Source of the DNA: Clusia tigrina
Taxonomy: Eukaryota > Arthropoda > Insecta > Diptera > Clusiidae
NCBI GenBank assembly: GCA_920105625.2
Contig: OV050032.1
Location: 115,862,542-115,926,541, forward strand
Length of the DNA: 64,000 nucleotides
Reading direction: 5' to 3'
Part shown: positions 10,101-24,000 of the stretch, piece by piece
Numbering within the stretch: the first letter of the stretch is position 1
Layout of the letters: each line of letters starts with the position of its first letter
Notes under the pieces: generated by a model
What the model saw: only the letters and a program-made list of their open reading frames with translations
What the model was told of the DNA's origin: nothing
Database searches by the model: none
Program-made: the position numbers and the translations under genes

Positions 10101-12626
10101 AATTTTGTTAGGTGTAGGACGTACCGTAAAGAAGTTAGGGGCGTTTGAAGTTTTATCAGTGTTTGATTTGGGACTCTAGGGTAGCATAGCTTTGAGCGAT
10201 GGCTTAAATTGACAAGAGGCTCGGGTACTTCATTGTTACAAAATTTCAAGGTTTTATGACACTCCAGTAAAAAGTTACAAGCAGTTGTATGTTGCAAACT
10301 TTGATAGGTGTTGGACGTCCCGTAAAGAAGTTAGAGGCGTTTGAAATTTTATCAGTGTTTGATTTGGGACTCTAGGGTAGCATAGTTTTGAGCGATAGCT
10401 TAAATTGACAAGAGGCTCGGGAACTTCATTGTTACAAAATTTCAAGGTTTTATGACGCTCCAATAAAAAGTTACAAGCATTTGTTTGTTGCAAACTTTGA
10501 TAGGTGTAGGACGTACCGTATAGAAGTTAGGGCCATTTGAAGTTTTATCAGTGATTGATTTGGGACTCTAGGGAAGCATAGCTTTGAGCGATGGCTTAAA
10601 TTGACAAGAGGCTCGAGTACTTTATTGTTACAAAATTTCAAGGTTTTAGGACGCTCCAGTAAAAAGTTACAAGCATTTGAATGTTGCCAAATTTGATAGG
10701 TGTAGGACGTACCGTATAGAAGTTAGGGCCATTTGAAGTTTTATCAGTGTTTGATTTGGGACTCTAGAGTAGCATAGCTTTGAGCGATAGCTTAAATTAA
10801 CAAGAGGCTCGGGTACTTCATTGTTACAAAATTTCAAGGTTTTAGGACGCTCCAGTAAAAAGTTACTAGCATTTGTATGTTGCAAATTTTGATAGGTGTA
10901 GGACGTACCGTAAAGAAGTTAGGGGCGTTTGAAGTTTTATCAGTGTTTGATTTGGGACTCTAGGGTAGCATAGCTTTGAGCGATGGCTTAAATTGACAAG
11001 AGGCTCGGGTACTTCATTGTTACAAAATTTCAAGGTTTTATGACGCTCCAATAAAAAGTTACAAGCATTTGTTTGTTGCAAACTTTGATAGGTGTAGGAC
11101 GTACCGTATAGAAGTTAGGGCCATTTGAAGTTTTATCAGTGATTGATTTGGGACTCTAGGGTAGCATAGCTTTAAGCAATGGCTTAAATTGACAAGAGGC
11201 TCGAGTACTTTATTGTTACAAAATTTCAAGGTTTTATGACGCTCCAGTAAAAAGTTACAAGCATTTGAATGTTGCAAACTTTGATAGGTGTAGGACGTAC
11301 CGTATAGAAGTTAGGGGCGTTTGAAGTTTTATCAGTGTTTGATTTGGGACTCTAGCGTAGCATAGCTTTGAGCGATAACTTAAATTGACAAGAGGCTCGA
11401 GTACTTTATTGTTACAAAATTTCAAGTTTTATGACGCTTAAAGTAAAAAGTTACAAGCATTTGTATGTTGCAAACTTTGATAGGTGTAGGACGTACCGTA
11501 TAGAAGTTTGGGCCATTTGAAGTTGTATCAGTGTTTGATTTGGGACTCTAGGGTAGCATAGCTTTGAGCGATGGCTTAAATTGACAAGAGGCTCGAGTAC
11601 TTTATTGTTACAAAATTTCAAGGTTTTAGGACGCTCCAGTAAAAAGTTACAAGCATTTGAATGTTGCCAACTTTGATAGGTGTAGGATGTACCGTATAGA
11701 AGTTAGGGGCGTTTGAAGTTTTATCAGTGTTTGATTTGGGACTCTAGGGTAGCATAGCTTTGGGCGATAACTTAAATTGACAAGAGGCTCGAGTACTTTA
11801 TTGTTACAAAATTTCAAGGTTTTATGACGCTCCAGTAAAAAGTTACAAGCATTTGTATGTTGCAAACTTTGATAGGTGTAGGACGTACCGTAAAGAAGTT
11901 AGGGGCGTTTGAAGTTTTATCAGTATTTGATTTGGGACTCTAGGGTAGCATAGCTTTGAGCGATGGCTTAAATTGACAAGAGGCTCGGGTACTTCATTGT
12001 TACAAAATTTCAAGGTTTTATGACACTCCAGTAAAAAGTTACAAGCAGTTGTATGTTGCAAACTTTGATAGGTGTTGGACGTCCCGTAAAGAAGTTAGGG
12101 GCGTTTGAAATTTTATCAGTGTTTGATTTGGGACTCTAGGGTAGCATAGCTTTGGGCGATAACTTAAATTGACAAGAGGCTCGAGTACTTTATTGTTACA
12201 AAATTTCAAGGTTTTATGACGCTCCAGTAAAAAGTTACAAGCATTTGTATGTTGCAAACTTTGATAGGTGTAGGACGTACCGTAAAGAAGTTAGGGGCGT
12301 TTGAAGTTTTATCAGTATTTGATTTGGGACTCTAGGGTAGCATAGCTTTGAGCGATGGCTTAAATTGACAAGAGGCTCGGGTACTTCATTGTTACAAAAT
12401 TTCAAGGTTTTATGACACTCCAGTAAAAAGTTACAAGCAGTTGTATGTTGCAAACTTTGATAGGTGTTGGACGTCCCGTAAAGAAGTTAGGGGCGTTTGA
12501 AATTTTATCAGTGTTTGATTTGGGACTCTAGGGTAGCATAGTTTTGAGCGATAGCTTAAATTGACAAGAGGCTCGGGTACTTCATTGTTACAAAATTTCA
12601 AGGTTTTATCACGCTCCAATAAAAAG
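10101..12626 (+). repeat. Satellite block D with recent dimer duplication
   Basis: About 13 monomers, many of the CTCGGG-TACTTC class. The best supported substructure is a 392-bp (two-monomer) tandem duplication at about 11,843-12,234 and 12,235-12,626, in which CAGTATTTG (in place of CAGTGTTTG) and GACACTCC recur exactly two monomers later. A monomer with a one-base loss in CAAGTTTTATG combined with the longer GCTTAAAG form lies near 11,424-11,440, so its net length is unchanged. Confidence 0.7.
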
Positions 12627-15600
12627 TTACAAGCATTTGTTTGTTGCAAACTTTGATAGGTGTAGGACGTACCGTATAGAAGTTAGGGCCATTTGAAGTT
12701 TTATCAGTGATTGATTTGGGACTCTAGGGAAGCTTAGCTTTGAGCGATGGCTTAAATTGACAAGAGGCTCGAGTACTTTATTGTTACAAAATTTCAAGGT
12801 TTTATGACGCTCCAGTAAAAAGTTACAAGCATTTGAATGTTGCAAACTTTGATAGGTGTAGGACGTACCGTATAGAAGTTAGGGGCGTTTGAAGTTTTAT
12901 CAGTGTTTGATTTGGGACTCTAGGGTAACATAGTTTTGAGCGATAACTTAAATTGACAAGAGGCTCGAGTACTTTATTGTTACAAAATTTCAAGGTTTTA
13001 TGACGTTCCAGTAAAAAGATACAAGCATTTGTATGTTGCAAACTTTGATAGGTGTAGGACGTACCGTATAGAAGTTAGGGCCATTTGAAGTTTTATCAGT
13101 GTTTGATTTGGGACTCTAGGGTAGCATAGCTTTGAGCGATAGCTTAAATTGACAAGAGGCTCGAGTACTTTATTGTTACAAAATTTCAAGGTTTTATGAC
13201 GCTCCAGAAAAAAGTTACAAGCATTTGTATGTTGCAAACTTTGATAGGTGTAGGACGTACCGTATAGAAGTTAGGGCCATTTGAAGTTTTATCAGTGTTT
13301 GATTTGGGACTCTAGGGTAGCATAGTTTTGAGCGATAGCTTAAATTGACAAGTGGCTCGAGTACTTTATTGTTACAAAATTTCAAGGTTTTATGACGCTC
13401 CTGTAAAAAGTTACAAGCATTTGTATGTTGCAAACTTTGATAGGTGTAGGACGTACCGTAAAGATGTTAGGGGCGTTTGAAGTTTCATCAGTGTTTGATT
13501 CGGGACTCAAGGGTAGCATAGCTTTGAGCGATGGCTTAAATTGACAAGAGGCTCGAGTACTTTATTGTTACAAAATTTCAAGGTTTTATGACGCTCCAGT
13601 AAAAAGTTACAAGCATTTGTATGTTGCCAACTTTGATAGGTGTAGGACGTACCGTATAGAAGTTAGGGGCGTTTGAAGTTTTATCAGTGTTTGATTTTGG
13701 ACTCTAGGGTAGCATAGCTTTGAGCGATAGCTTAAATTGACAAGAGGCTCGGGTACTTCATTGTTACAAAATTTCAAGGTTTTATGACGCGCCAGTAAAA
13801 AGTTACAAGCATTTGTATGTTGCAAATTTTGATAGGTGTAGGACGTACCGTAAAGAAGTTAGGGGCGTTTGAAGTTTTATCAGTGTTTGATTTGGGACTC
13901 TAGGGTAGCATAGTTTTGAGCGATAGCTTAAATTGACAAGAGGCTCGGGTACTTCATTGTTACAAAATTTCAAGGTTTACTGACGCTCCAGTAAAAAGTT
14001 ACAAGCATTTGTATGTTGCAAACTTTGATAGGTGTTGGACGTACCGTAAAGAAGTTAGGCGCGTTTGAAGTTTTATCAGTGTTTGATTTGGGACTCTAGG
14101 GTAGCATAGTTTCGAGCGATAGCTTAGATTGACAAGAGGCTCGAGTACTTTATCGTTACAAAATTTCAAGATTTTATGACGCTCCAGTAAAAAGTTAGAA
14201 GCATTTGTATGTTACAAACTTTGATAGGTGTAGGACGTACCGTATAGAAGTTAGGGCCATTTGAAGTTTTATCAGTGATTGATTTGGGACTCTAGGGAAG
14301 CTTAGCTTTGAGCGATGGCTTAAATTGACAAGAGGCTCGAGTACTTTATTGTTACAAAATTTCAAGGTTTTATGACGCTCCAGTAAAAAGTTACAAGCAT
14401 TTGAATGTTGCAAACTTTGATAGGTGTAGGACGTACCGTAAAGAAGTTAGGGGCGTTTGAAGTTTTATCAGTGTTTGATTCGGGACTCAAGGGTAGCATA
14501 GCTTTGAGCGATGGCTTAAATTGACAAGAGGCTCGAGTACTTTATTGTTACAAAATTTCAAGGTTTTATGACGTTCCAGTAAAAAGATACAAGCATTTGT
14601 ATGTTGCAAACTTTGATAGGTGTAGGACGTACCGTAAAGAAGTTAGGGCCATTTAAAGTTTTATCAGTGTTTGATTTGGGACTCTAGGGTAGCATAGCTT
14701 TGAGCGATGGCTTAAATTGACAAGAGGCTCGAGTACTTTATTGTTACAAAATTTCAAGGTTTTATGAAGCTCCTGTAAAAAGTTAGAAGCATTTGAATGT
14801 TGCAAACTTTGATAGGTGTTGGACGTCCCGTAAAGAAGTTAGGGGCGTTTGAAATTTTATCAGTGTTTGATTTGGGACTCTAGGGTAGCATAGTTTTGAG
14901 CGATAGCTTAAATTGACAAGAGGCTCGGGTACTTCATTGTTACAAAATTTCAAGGTTTTATCACGCTCCAATAAAAAGTTACAAGCATTTATTTGTTGCA
15001 AACTTTGATAGGTGTAGGACGTACCGTATAGAAGTTAGGGCCATTTGAAGTTTTATCAGTGATTGATTTGGGACTCTAGGGAAGCTTAGCTTTGAGCGAT
15101 GGCTTAAATTGACAAGAGGCTCGAGTACTTTATTGTTACAAAATTTCAAGGTTTTATGACGCTCCAGTAAAAAGTTACAAGCATTTGAATGTTGCAAACT
15201 TTGATAGGTGTAGGACGTACCGTATAGAAGTTAGGGGCGTTTGAAGTTTTATCAGTGTTTGATTTGGGACTCTAGGGTAGCATAGTTTTGAGCGATAACT
15301 TAAATTGACAAGAGGCTCGAGTACTTTATTGTTACAAAATTTCAAGGTTTTATGACGCTCCAGTAAAAAGTTACAAGCATTTGTATGTTGCAAACTTTGA
15401 TAGGTGTAGGAAGTACCGTATTAAAGTTAGAGCCATTTGAAGTTTTATGAGTGTTTGATTTGGGACTCTAGGGTAGCATAGCTTTGAGCGATAGCTTAAA
15501 TTGACAAGAGGCTCGAGTACTTTATTGTTACAAAATTTCAAGGTTTTATGACGTTCCAGTAAAAAGATACAAGCATTTGTATGTTGCAAACTTTGATAGG

Positions 15601-17110
15601 TGTAGGACGTACCGTATAGAAGTTAGGGCCATTTGAAGTTTTATCAGTGTTTGATTTGGGACTCTAGGGTAGCATAGCTTTGAGCGATAGCTTAAATTGA
15701 CAAGAGGCTCGAGTACTTTATTGTTACAAAATTTCAAGGTTTTATGACGCTCCAGAAAAAAGTTACAAGCATTTGTATGTTGCAAACTTTGATAGGTGTA
15801 GGACGTACCGTATAGAAGTTAGGGCCATTTGAAGTTTTATCAGTGTTTGATTTGGGACTCTAGGGTAGCATAGTTTTGAGCGATAACTTAAATTGACAAG
15901 AGGCTCGAGTACTTTATTGTTACAAAATTTCAAGGTTTTATGACGCTCCAGTAAAAAGTTACAAGCATTTGTATGTTGCAAACTTTGATAGGTGTAGGAA
16001 CTACCGTATTAAAGTTAGAGCCATTTGAAGTTTTATGAGTGTTTGATTTGGGACTCTAGGGTAGCATAGCTTTGAGCGATAGCTTAAATTGACAAGAGGC
16101 TCGAGTACTTTATTGTTACAAAATTTCAAGGTTTTATGACGTTCCAGTAAAAAGATACAAGCATTTCTATGTTGCAAACTTTGATAGGTGTAATACGTAC
16201 CGTATAGAAGTTAGGGCCATTTGAAGTTTTATCAGTGTTTGATTTGGGACTCTAGGGTAGCATAGCTTTGAGCGATAGCTTAAATTGACAAGAGGCTCGA
16301 GTACTTTATTGTTACAAAATTTCAAGGTTTTAGGACGCTCCAGTAAAAAGTTACAAGCATTTGAATGTTGCCAACTTTGATAGGTGTAGGATGTACCGTA
16401 TAGAAGTTAGGGGCGTTTGAAGTTTTATCAGTGTTTGATTTGGGACTCTAGGGTAGCATAGCTTTGGGCGATAACTTAAATTGACAAGAGGCTCGAGTAC
16501 TTTATTGTTACAAAATTTCAAGGTTTTATGACGCTCCAGTAAAAAGTTAGAAGCATTTGAATGTTGCCAACTTTGATAGGTGTAGGACGTACCGTAAAGA
16601 AGTTAGGGGCGTTTGAAGTTTTATCAGTGTTTGATTTGGGACTCTACGGTAGCATAGCTTTGAGCGATAGCTTAAATTGACAAGAGGCTCGGGTACTTCA
16701 TTGTTACAAAATTTCAAGGTTTTATGACGCTCCAGGAAAAAGTTACAAGCATTTGAATGTTGCCAACTTTGATAGGTGTAGGACGTACCGTAAAGAAGTT
16801 AGGGGCGTTTGAAGTTTTATCAGTGTTTGATTTGGGACTCAAGAGTAGCATAGCTTTGAGCGATGGCTTAAATTGACAAGAGGCTCGGGTACTTCATTGT
16901 TCTAAAATTTCAAGGTTTTATGACGCTCCAGGAAAAAGTTACAAGCATTTGAATGTTGCCAACTTTGATAGGTGTAGGACGTACCGTATAGAAGTTAGGG
17001 GCGTTTGAAGTTTTATCAGTGTTTGATTTGGGACTCTAGGGTAGCATAGCTTTGAGCGATAGCTTAAATTGACAAGAGGCTCGGGTACTTCATTGTTAAA
17101 AAATCTCAAG
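12627..17110 (+). repeat. Satellite block E with 12-monomer repeat
   Basis: Markers repeat 2,352 bp apart, exactly 12 monomers. GGAAGCTTAGC (an AGCTT hexamer not in the consensus) occurs near 12,728 and 15,080, with a third example near 14,296, 8 monomers from the first. Monomers at about 12,998 and 13,215 match 15,546 and 15,763 at 2,548 bp (13 monomers), showing an added unit. Unusual single monomers include GGAACTACCGTATTAAAG near 15,999 and GTAATACGTACC near 16,190. Both recur about 2,351 bp further right at 18,350 and 18,541. The part at about 16,750-17,110, with TGTTCTAAAATTT at about 16,899, recurs 4,700 bp downstream. Confidence 0.65.
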
Positions 17111-20100
17111 GTTTTATGACGCTCCAGTAAAAAGTTACAAGCATTTGTATGTTGCAAATTTTGATAGGTGTAGGACGTACCGTAAAGAAGTTAGGGGCGT
17201 TTGAAGTTTTATCAGTGTTTGATTTGGGACTCTAGGGTAGCATAGCTTTGAGCGATGGCTTAAATTGACAAGAAACTCGGGTACTTCATTGTTACAAAAT
17301 TTCAAGGTTTTATGACACTCCAGTAAAAAGTTACAAGCAGTTGTATGTTGCAAACTTTGATAGGTGTAGGACGTACCGTAAAGAAGTTAGGGGCGTTTGA
17401 AGTTTTATCAGTGTTTGATTTGGGACTCTAGGGTAGCATAGTTTTGAGCGATAGCTTAAATTGACAAGAGGCTCGGGTACTTCATTGTTACAAAATTTCA
17501 AGGTTTTATGACGCTCCAGTAAAAAGTTACAAGCATTTGTATGTTGCAAACTTTGATAGGTGTAGGACGTACCGTAAAGAAGTTAGGGGCGTTTGAAGTT
17601 GTATCAGTGTTTGATTTGGGACTCTAGGGTAGCATAGCTTTGAGCGATGGCTTAAATTGACAAGAGGCTCGAGTACTTTATTGTTACAAAATTTCAAGGT
17701 TTTATGACGCTCCAGTAAAAAGTTACAAGCATTTGAATGTTGCCAACTTTGATAGGTGTAGGACGTACCGTATAGAAGTTAGGGGCGTTTGAAGTTTTAT
17801 CAGTGTTTGATTTGGGACTCTAGGGTAGCATAGTTTTGAGCGATAGCTTAAATTGACAAGAGGCTCGAGAACTTTATCGTTACCAAATTTCAAGATTTTA
17901 TGACGCTCCAGTAAAAAGTTAGAAGCATTTGTATGTTGCAAACTTTGATAGATGTAGGACGTACCGTATAGAAGTTAGGGCCATTTGAAGTTTTATCAGT
18001 GTTTGATTTGGGACTCTAGGGTAGCATAGCTTTGAGCGATAGCTTAAATTGACAAGAGGCTCGAGTACTTTATTGTTACAAAATTTCAAGGTTTTATGAC
18101 GCTCCAGAAAAAGTTACAAGCATTTGTATGTTGCAAACTTTGATAGGTGTAGGACGTACCGTATAGAAGTTAGGGCCATTTGAAGTTTTATCAGTGTTTG
18201 ATTTGGGACTCTAGGGTAGCATAGTTTTGAGCGATGGCTTAAATTGACAAGATTCTCGAGTACTTTATTGTTACAAAATTTCAAGGTTTTATGACGCTCC
18301 TGTAAAAAGTTACAAGCATTTGTATGTTGCAAACTTTGATAGGTGTAGGAACTACCGTATTAAAGTTAGAGCCATTTGAAGTTTTATGAGTGTTTGATTT
18401 GGGACTCTAGGGTAGCATAGCTTTGAGCGATAGCTTAAATTGACAAGAGGCTCGAGTACTTTATTGTTACAAAATTTCAAGGTTTTATGACGTTCCAGTA
18501 AAAAGATACAAGCATTTGTATGTTGCAAACTTTGATAGGTGTAATACGTACCGTATAGAAGTTAGGGCCATTTGAAGTTTTATCAGTGTTTGATTTGGGA
18601 CTCTAGGGTAGCATAGCTTTGAGCGATAGCTTAAATTGACAAGAGGCTCGAGTACTTTATTGTTACAAAATTTCAAGGTTTTAGGACGCTCCAGTAAAAA
18701 GTTACAAGCATTTGAATGTTGCCAACTTTGATAGGTGTAGGATGTACCGTATAGAAGTTAGGGGCGTTTGAAGTTTTATCAGTGTTTGATTTGGGACTCT
18801 AGGGTAGCATAGCTTTGGGCGATAACTTAAATTGACAAGAGGCTCGAGTACTTTATCGTTAAAAATTTCAAGATTTTATGACGCTCCAGTAAAAAGTTAG
18901 AAGCATTTGTAAGTTGCAAACTTTGATAGGTGTAGGACGTACCGTATAGAAGTTAGGGCCATTTGAAGTTTTATCAGTGTTTGATTTGGGACTCTAGGGT
19001 AGCATAGCTTTGAGCGATGGCTTAAATTGACAAGAGGCTCGAGTACTTTATTGTTACAAAATTTCAAGGTTTTATGACGCTCCAGTAAAAAGTTACAAGC
19101 ATTTGTATGTTGCAAATTTTGATAGGTGTAGGACGTACCGTAAAGAAGTTAGGGGCGTTTGAAGTTTTATCAGTGTTTGATTTGGGACTCTAGGGTAGCA
19201 TAGCTTTGAGCGATGGCTTAAATTGACAAGAAACTCGGGTACTTCATTGTTACAAAATTTCAAGGTTTTATGACACTCCAGTAAAAAGTTACAAGCAGTT
19301 GTATGTTGCAAACTTTGATAGGTGTAGGACGTACCGTAAAGAAGTTAGGGGCGTTTGAAGTTTTATCAGTGTTTGATTTGGGACTCTAGGGTAGCATAGT
19401 TTTGAGCGATAGCTTAAATTGACAAGAGGCTCGGGTACTTCATTGTTACAAAATTTCAAGGTTTTATGACGCTCCAGTAAAAAGTTACAAGCATTTGTAT
19501 GTTGCAAACTTTGATAGGTGTAGGACGTACCGTAAAGAAGTTAGGGGCGTTTGAAGTTGTATCAGTGTTTGATTTGGGACTCTAGGGTAGCATAGCTTTG
19601 AGCGATGGCTTAAATTGACAAGAGGCTCGAGTACTTTATTGTTACAAAATTTCAAGGTTTTATGACGCTCCAGTAAAAAGTTACAAGCATTTGAATGTTG
19701 CCAACTTTGATAGGTGTAGGACGTACCGTATAGAAGTTAGGGGCGTTTGAAGTTTTATCAGTGTTTGATTTGGGACTCTAGGGTAGCATAGTTTTGAGCG
19801 ATAGCTTAAATTGACAAGAGGCTCGAGAACTTTATCGTTACCAAATTTCAAGATTTTATGACGCTCCAGTAAAAAGTTAGAAGCATTTGTATGTTGCAAA
19901 CTTTGATAGATGTAGGACGTACCGTATAGAAGTTAGGGCCATTTGAAGTTTTATCAGTGTTTGATTTGGGACTCTAGGGTAGCATAGCTTTGAGCGATAG
20001 CTTAAATTGACAAGAGGCTCGAGTACTTTATTGTTACAAAATTTCAAGGTTTTATGACGCTCCAGAAAAAGTTACAAGCATTTGTATGTTGCAAACTTTG

Positions 20101-21060
20101 ATAGGTGTAGGACGTACCGTATAGAAGTTAGGGCCATTTGAAGTTTTATCAGTGTTTGATTTGGGACTCTAGGGTAGCATAGTTTTGAGCGATGGCTTAA
20201 ATTGACAAGATTCTCGAGTACTTTATTGTTACAAAATTTCAAGGTTTTATGACGCTCCTGTAAAAAGTTACAAGCATTTGTATGTTGCAAACTTTGATAG
20301 GTGTAGGACGTACCGTAAAGATGTTAGGGGCGTTTGAAGTTTTATCAGTGTTTGATTTGGGACTCAAGGGTAGCATAGCTTTGAGCGATGGCTTAAATTG
20401 ACAAGAGGCTCGAGTACTTTATTGTTACAAAATTTCAAGGTTTTATGACGCTCCAGTAAAAAGTTACAAGCATTTGTATGTTGTCAACTTTGATAGGTGT
20501 AGGACGTACCGTATAGAAGTTAGGGGCGTTTGAAGTTTTATCAGTGTTTGATTTGGGACTCTAGGGTAGCATAGCTTTGAGCGATAGCTTAAATTGACAA
20601 GAGGCTCGGGTACTTCATTGTTACAAAATTTCAAGGTTTTATGACGCTCCAGTAAAAAGTTGCAAGCATTTGTATGTTGCAAATTTTTATAGGTGTAGGA
20701 CGTACCGTATAGAAGTTAGGGGCGTTTGAAGTTTTATCAGTGTTTGATTTGGGACTCTAGGGTAGCATAGTTTTGAGCGATAGCTTAAATTGACAAGAGG
20801 CTCGAGTACTTTATCGTTAAAAATTTCAAGATTTTATGACGCTCCAGTAAAAAGTTAGAAGCATTTGTAAGTTGCAAACTTTGATAGGTGTAGGACGTAC
20901 CGTATAGAAGTTAGGGCCATTTGAAGTTTTATCAGTGTTTGATTTGGGACTCTAGGGTAGCATAGCTTTGAGCGATGGCTTAAATTGACAAGAGGCTCGA
21001 GTACTTTATTGTTACAAAATTTCAAGGTTTTATGACGCTCCAGTAAAAAGTTACAAGCAT
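17110..21060 (+). repeat. 10-monomer higher-order repeat, 1,958-bp period (about two copies)
   Basis: About 17,110-18,345 repeats at about 19,068-20,303, and about 18,857-19,050 repeats at about 20,815-21,010, both at an offset of 1,958 bp. This is 10 monomers minus 2 bases. The two missing bases are visible: CCAGAAAAAGTT has one A fewer near 18,108, and CGTTAAAAATTTC has lost one base near 18,857. Shared rare markers are AAGAAACTCGG, AAGATTCTCGAG and TTTGTAAGTTGC. The piece at about 18,345-18,850 in the first copy is replaced by other monomers in the second; it matches about 15,960-16,500 instead. The repeat has thus been edited after formation. Confidence 0.75.
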
Positions 21061-24000
21061 TTGAATGTTGCCAACTTTGATAGGTGTAGGACGTACCGTA
21101 AAGAAGTTAGGGGCGTTTGAAGTTTTATCAGTGTTTGATTTGGGACTCTAGGGTAGCATAGCTTTGAGCGATAGCATAAATTGACAAGAGGCTCGGGTAC
21201 TTCATTGTTACAAAATTTCAAGGTTTTATGACGCTCCAGGAAAAAGTTACAAGCATTTGAATGTTGCCAACTTTGATAGGTGTAGGACGTACCGTAAAGA
21301 AGTTAGGGGCGTTTGAAGTTTTATCAGTGTTTGATTTGGGACTCAAGGTTAGCATAGCTTTGAGCGATGGCTTAAATTGACAAGAGGCTCGGGTACTTCA
21401 TTGTTACAAAATTTCAAGGTTTTATGACGCTCCAGGAAAAAGTTACAAGCATTTGAATGTTGCCAACTTTGATAGGTGTAGGACGTACCGTATAGAAGTT
21501 AGGGGCGTTTGATGTTTTATCAGTGTTTGATTTGGGACTCAAGAGTAGCATAGCTTTGAGCGATGGCTTAAATTGACAAGAGGCTCGGGTACTTCATTGT
21601 TCTAAAATTTCAAGGTTTTATGACGCTCCAGGAAAAAGTTACAAGCATTTGAATGTTGCCAACTTTGATAGGTGTAGGACGTACCGTATAGAAGTTAGGG
21701 GCGTTTGAAGTTTAATCAGTGTTTGATTTGGGACTCTAGGGTAGCATAGCTTTGAGCGATAGCTTAAATTGACAAGAGGCTCGGGTACTTCATTGTTAAA
21801 AAATCTCAAGGTTTTATGACGCTCCAGTAAAAAGTTACAAGCATTTGTATGTTGCAAATTTTGATAGGTGTAGGACGTACCGTAAAGAAGTTAGGGGCGT
21901 TTGAAGTTGTATCAGTGTTTGATTTGGGACTCTAGGGTAGCATAGCTTTGAGCGATGGCTTAAATTGACAAGAGGCTCGAGTACTTTATTGTTACAAAAT
22001 TTCAAAGTTTTATGACGCTCCAGTAAAAAGTTACAAGCATTTGAATGTTGCCAACTTTGATAGGTGTAGGACGTACCGTATAGAAGTTAGGGGCGTTTGA
22101 AGTTTTATCAGTGTTTGATTTGGGACTCTAGGGTAGCATAGTTTTGAGCGATAGCTTAAATTGACAAGAGGCTCGAGTACTTTATCGTTACAAAATTTCA
22201 AGATTTTATGACGCTCCAGTAAAAAGTTAGAAGCATTTGTATGTTGCAAACTTTGATAGGTGTAGGACGTACCGTATAGAAGTTAGGGGCGTTTGAAGTT
22301 TTATCAGTGTTTGATTTGGGACTCTAGGGTAGCATAGCTTTGAGCGATAGCTTAAATTGACAAGAGGCTCGGGTACTTCATTGTTACAAAATTTCAAGGT
22401 TTTATGACGCTCCAGGAAAAAGTTACAAGCATTTGAATGTTGCCAACTTTGATAGGTGTAGGACGTACCGTAAAGAAGTTAGGGGCGTTTGAAGTTTTAT
22501 CAGTGTTTGATTTGGGACTCAAGGGTAGCATAGCTTTGAGCGATGGCTTAAATTGACAAGAGGCTCGGGTACTTCATTGTTACAAAATTTCAAGGTTTTA
22601 TGACGCTCCAGGAAAAAGTTACAAGCATTAGAATGTTGCAAACTTTGATAGGTGTAGGACGTACCGTATAGAAGTTAGGGGCGTTTGAAGTTTTATCAGT
22701 GTTTGATTTGGGACTCTAGGGTAGCATAGCTTTGAGCGATAGCTTAAATTGACAAGAGGCTCGGGTACTTCATTGTTAAAAAATCTCAAGGTTTTATGAC
22801 GCTCCCGTAAAAAGTTACAAGCATTTGTATGTGGCAAATTTTGATAGGTGTAGGACGTACCGTAAAGAAGTTAGGGGCGTTTGAAGTTTTATCAGTGTTT
22901 GATTTGGGACTCTAGGGTAGCATAGCTTTGAGCGATGGCTTAAATTGACAAGAGGCTCGGGTACTTCATTGTTACAAAATTTCAAGGTTTTATGACACTC
23001 CAGTAAAAAGTTACAAGCAGTTGTATGTTGCAAACTTTGATAGGTGTAGGACGTACCGTAAAGAAGTTTGGGGCGTTTGAAGTTTTATCAGTGTTTGATT
23101 TGGGACTCTAGGGTAGCATAGTTTTGAGCGATAGCTTAAATTGACAAGAGGCTCGGGTACTTCATTGTTACAAAATTTCAAGGTTTTATGACGCTCCAGT
23201 AAAAAGTTACAAACATTTGTATGTTGCAAACTTTGATAGGTGTAGGACGTACCGTAAAGAAGTTAGGGGCGTTTGAAGTTGTATCAGTGTTTGATTTGGG
23301 ACTCTAGGGTAGCATAGCTTTGAGCGATGGCTTAAATTGACAAGAGGCTCGAGTACTTTATTGTTACAAAATTTCAAAGTTTTATGACGCTCCAGTAAAA
23401 AGTTACAAGCATTTGAATGCTGCCAACTTTGATAGGTGTAGGACGTACCGTATAGAAGTTAGGGGCTTTTGAAGTTTTATCAGTGTTTGATTTGGGAATC
23501 TAGGGTAGCATAGCTTTGAGCGATAGCTTAAATTGACAAGAGGCTCGGGTACTTCATTGTTACAAAATTTCAAAGTTTTATGACGCTCCAGTAAAAAGTT
23601 GCAAGCATTTGTATGTTGCAAATTTTGATAGGTGTAGGACGTACCGTATAGAAGTTAGGGGCGTTTGAAGTTTTATCAGTGTTTGATTTGGGACTCTAGG
23701 GTAGCATAGCTTTGAGCGATAGCTTAAATTGACAAGAGGCTCGAGTACTTTATCGTTACAAAATTTCAAGATTTTATGACGCTCCAGTAAAAAGTTAGAA
23801 GCATTTGTAAGTTGCAAACTTTGATAGGTGTAGGACGTACCGTATAGAAGTTAGGGCCATTTGAAGTTTTATCAGTGTTTGATTTGGGACTCTAGGGTAG
23901 CATAGCTTTGAGCGATAGCTTAATTTGACAAGAGGCTCGAGTACTTTATTGTTACAAAATTTCAAGGTTTTATGACGCTCCAGAAAAAAGTTACAAGCAT

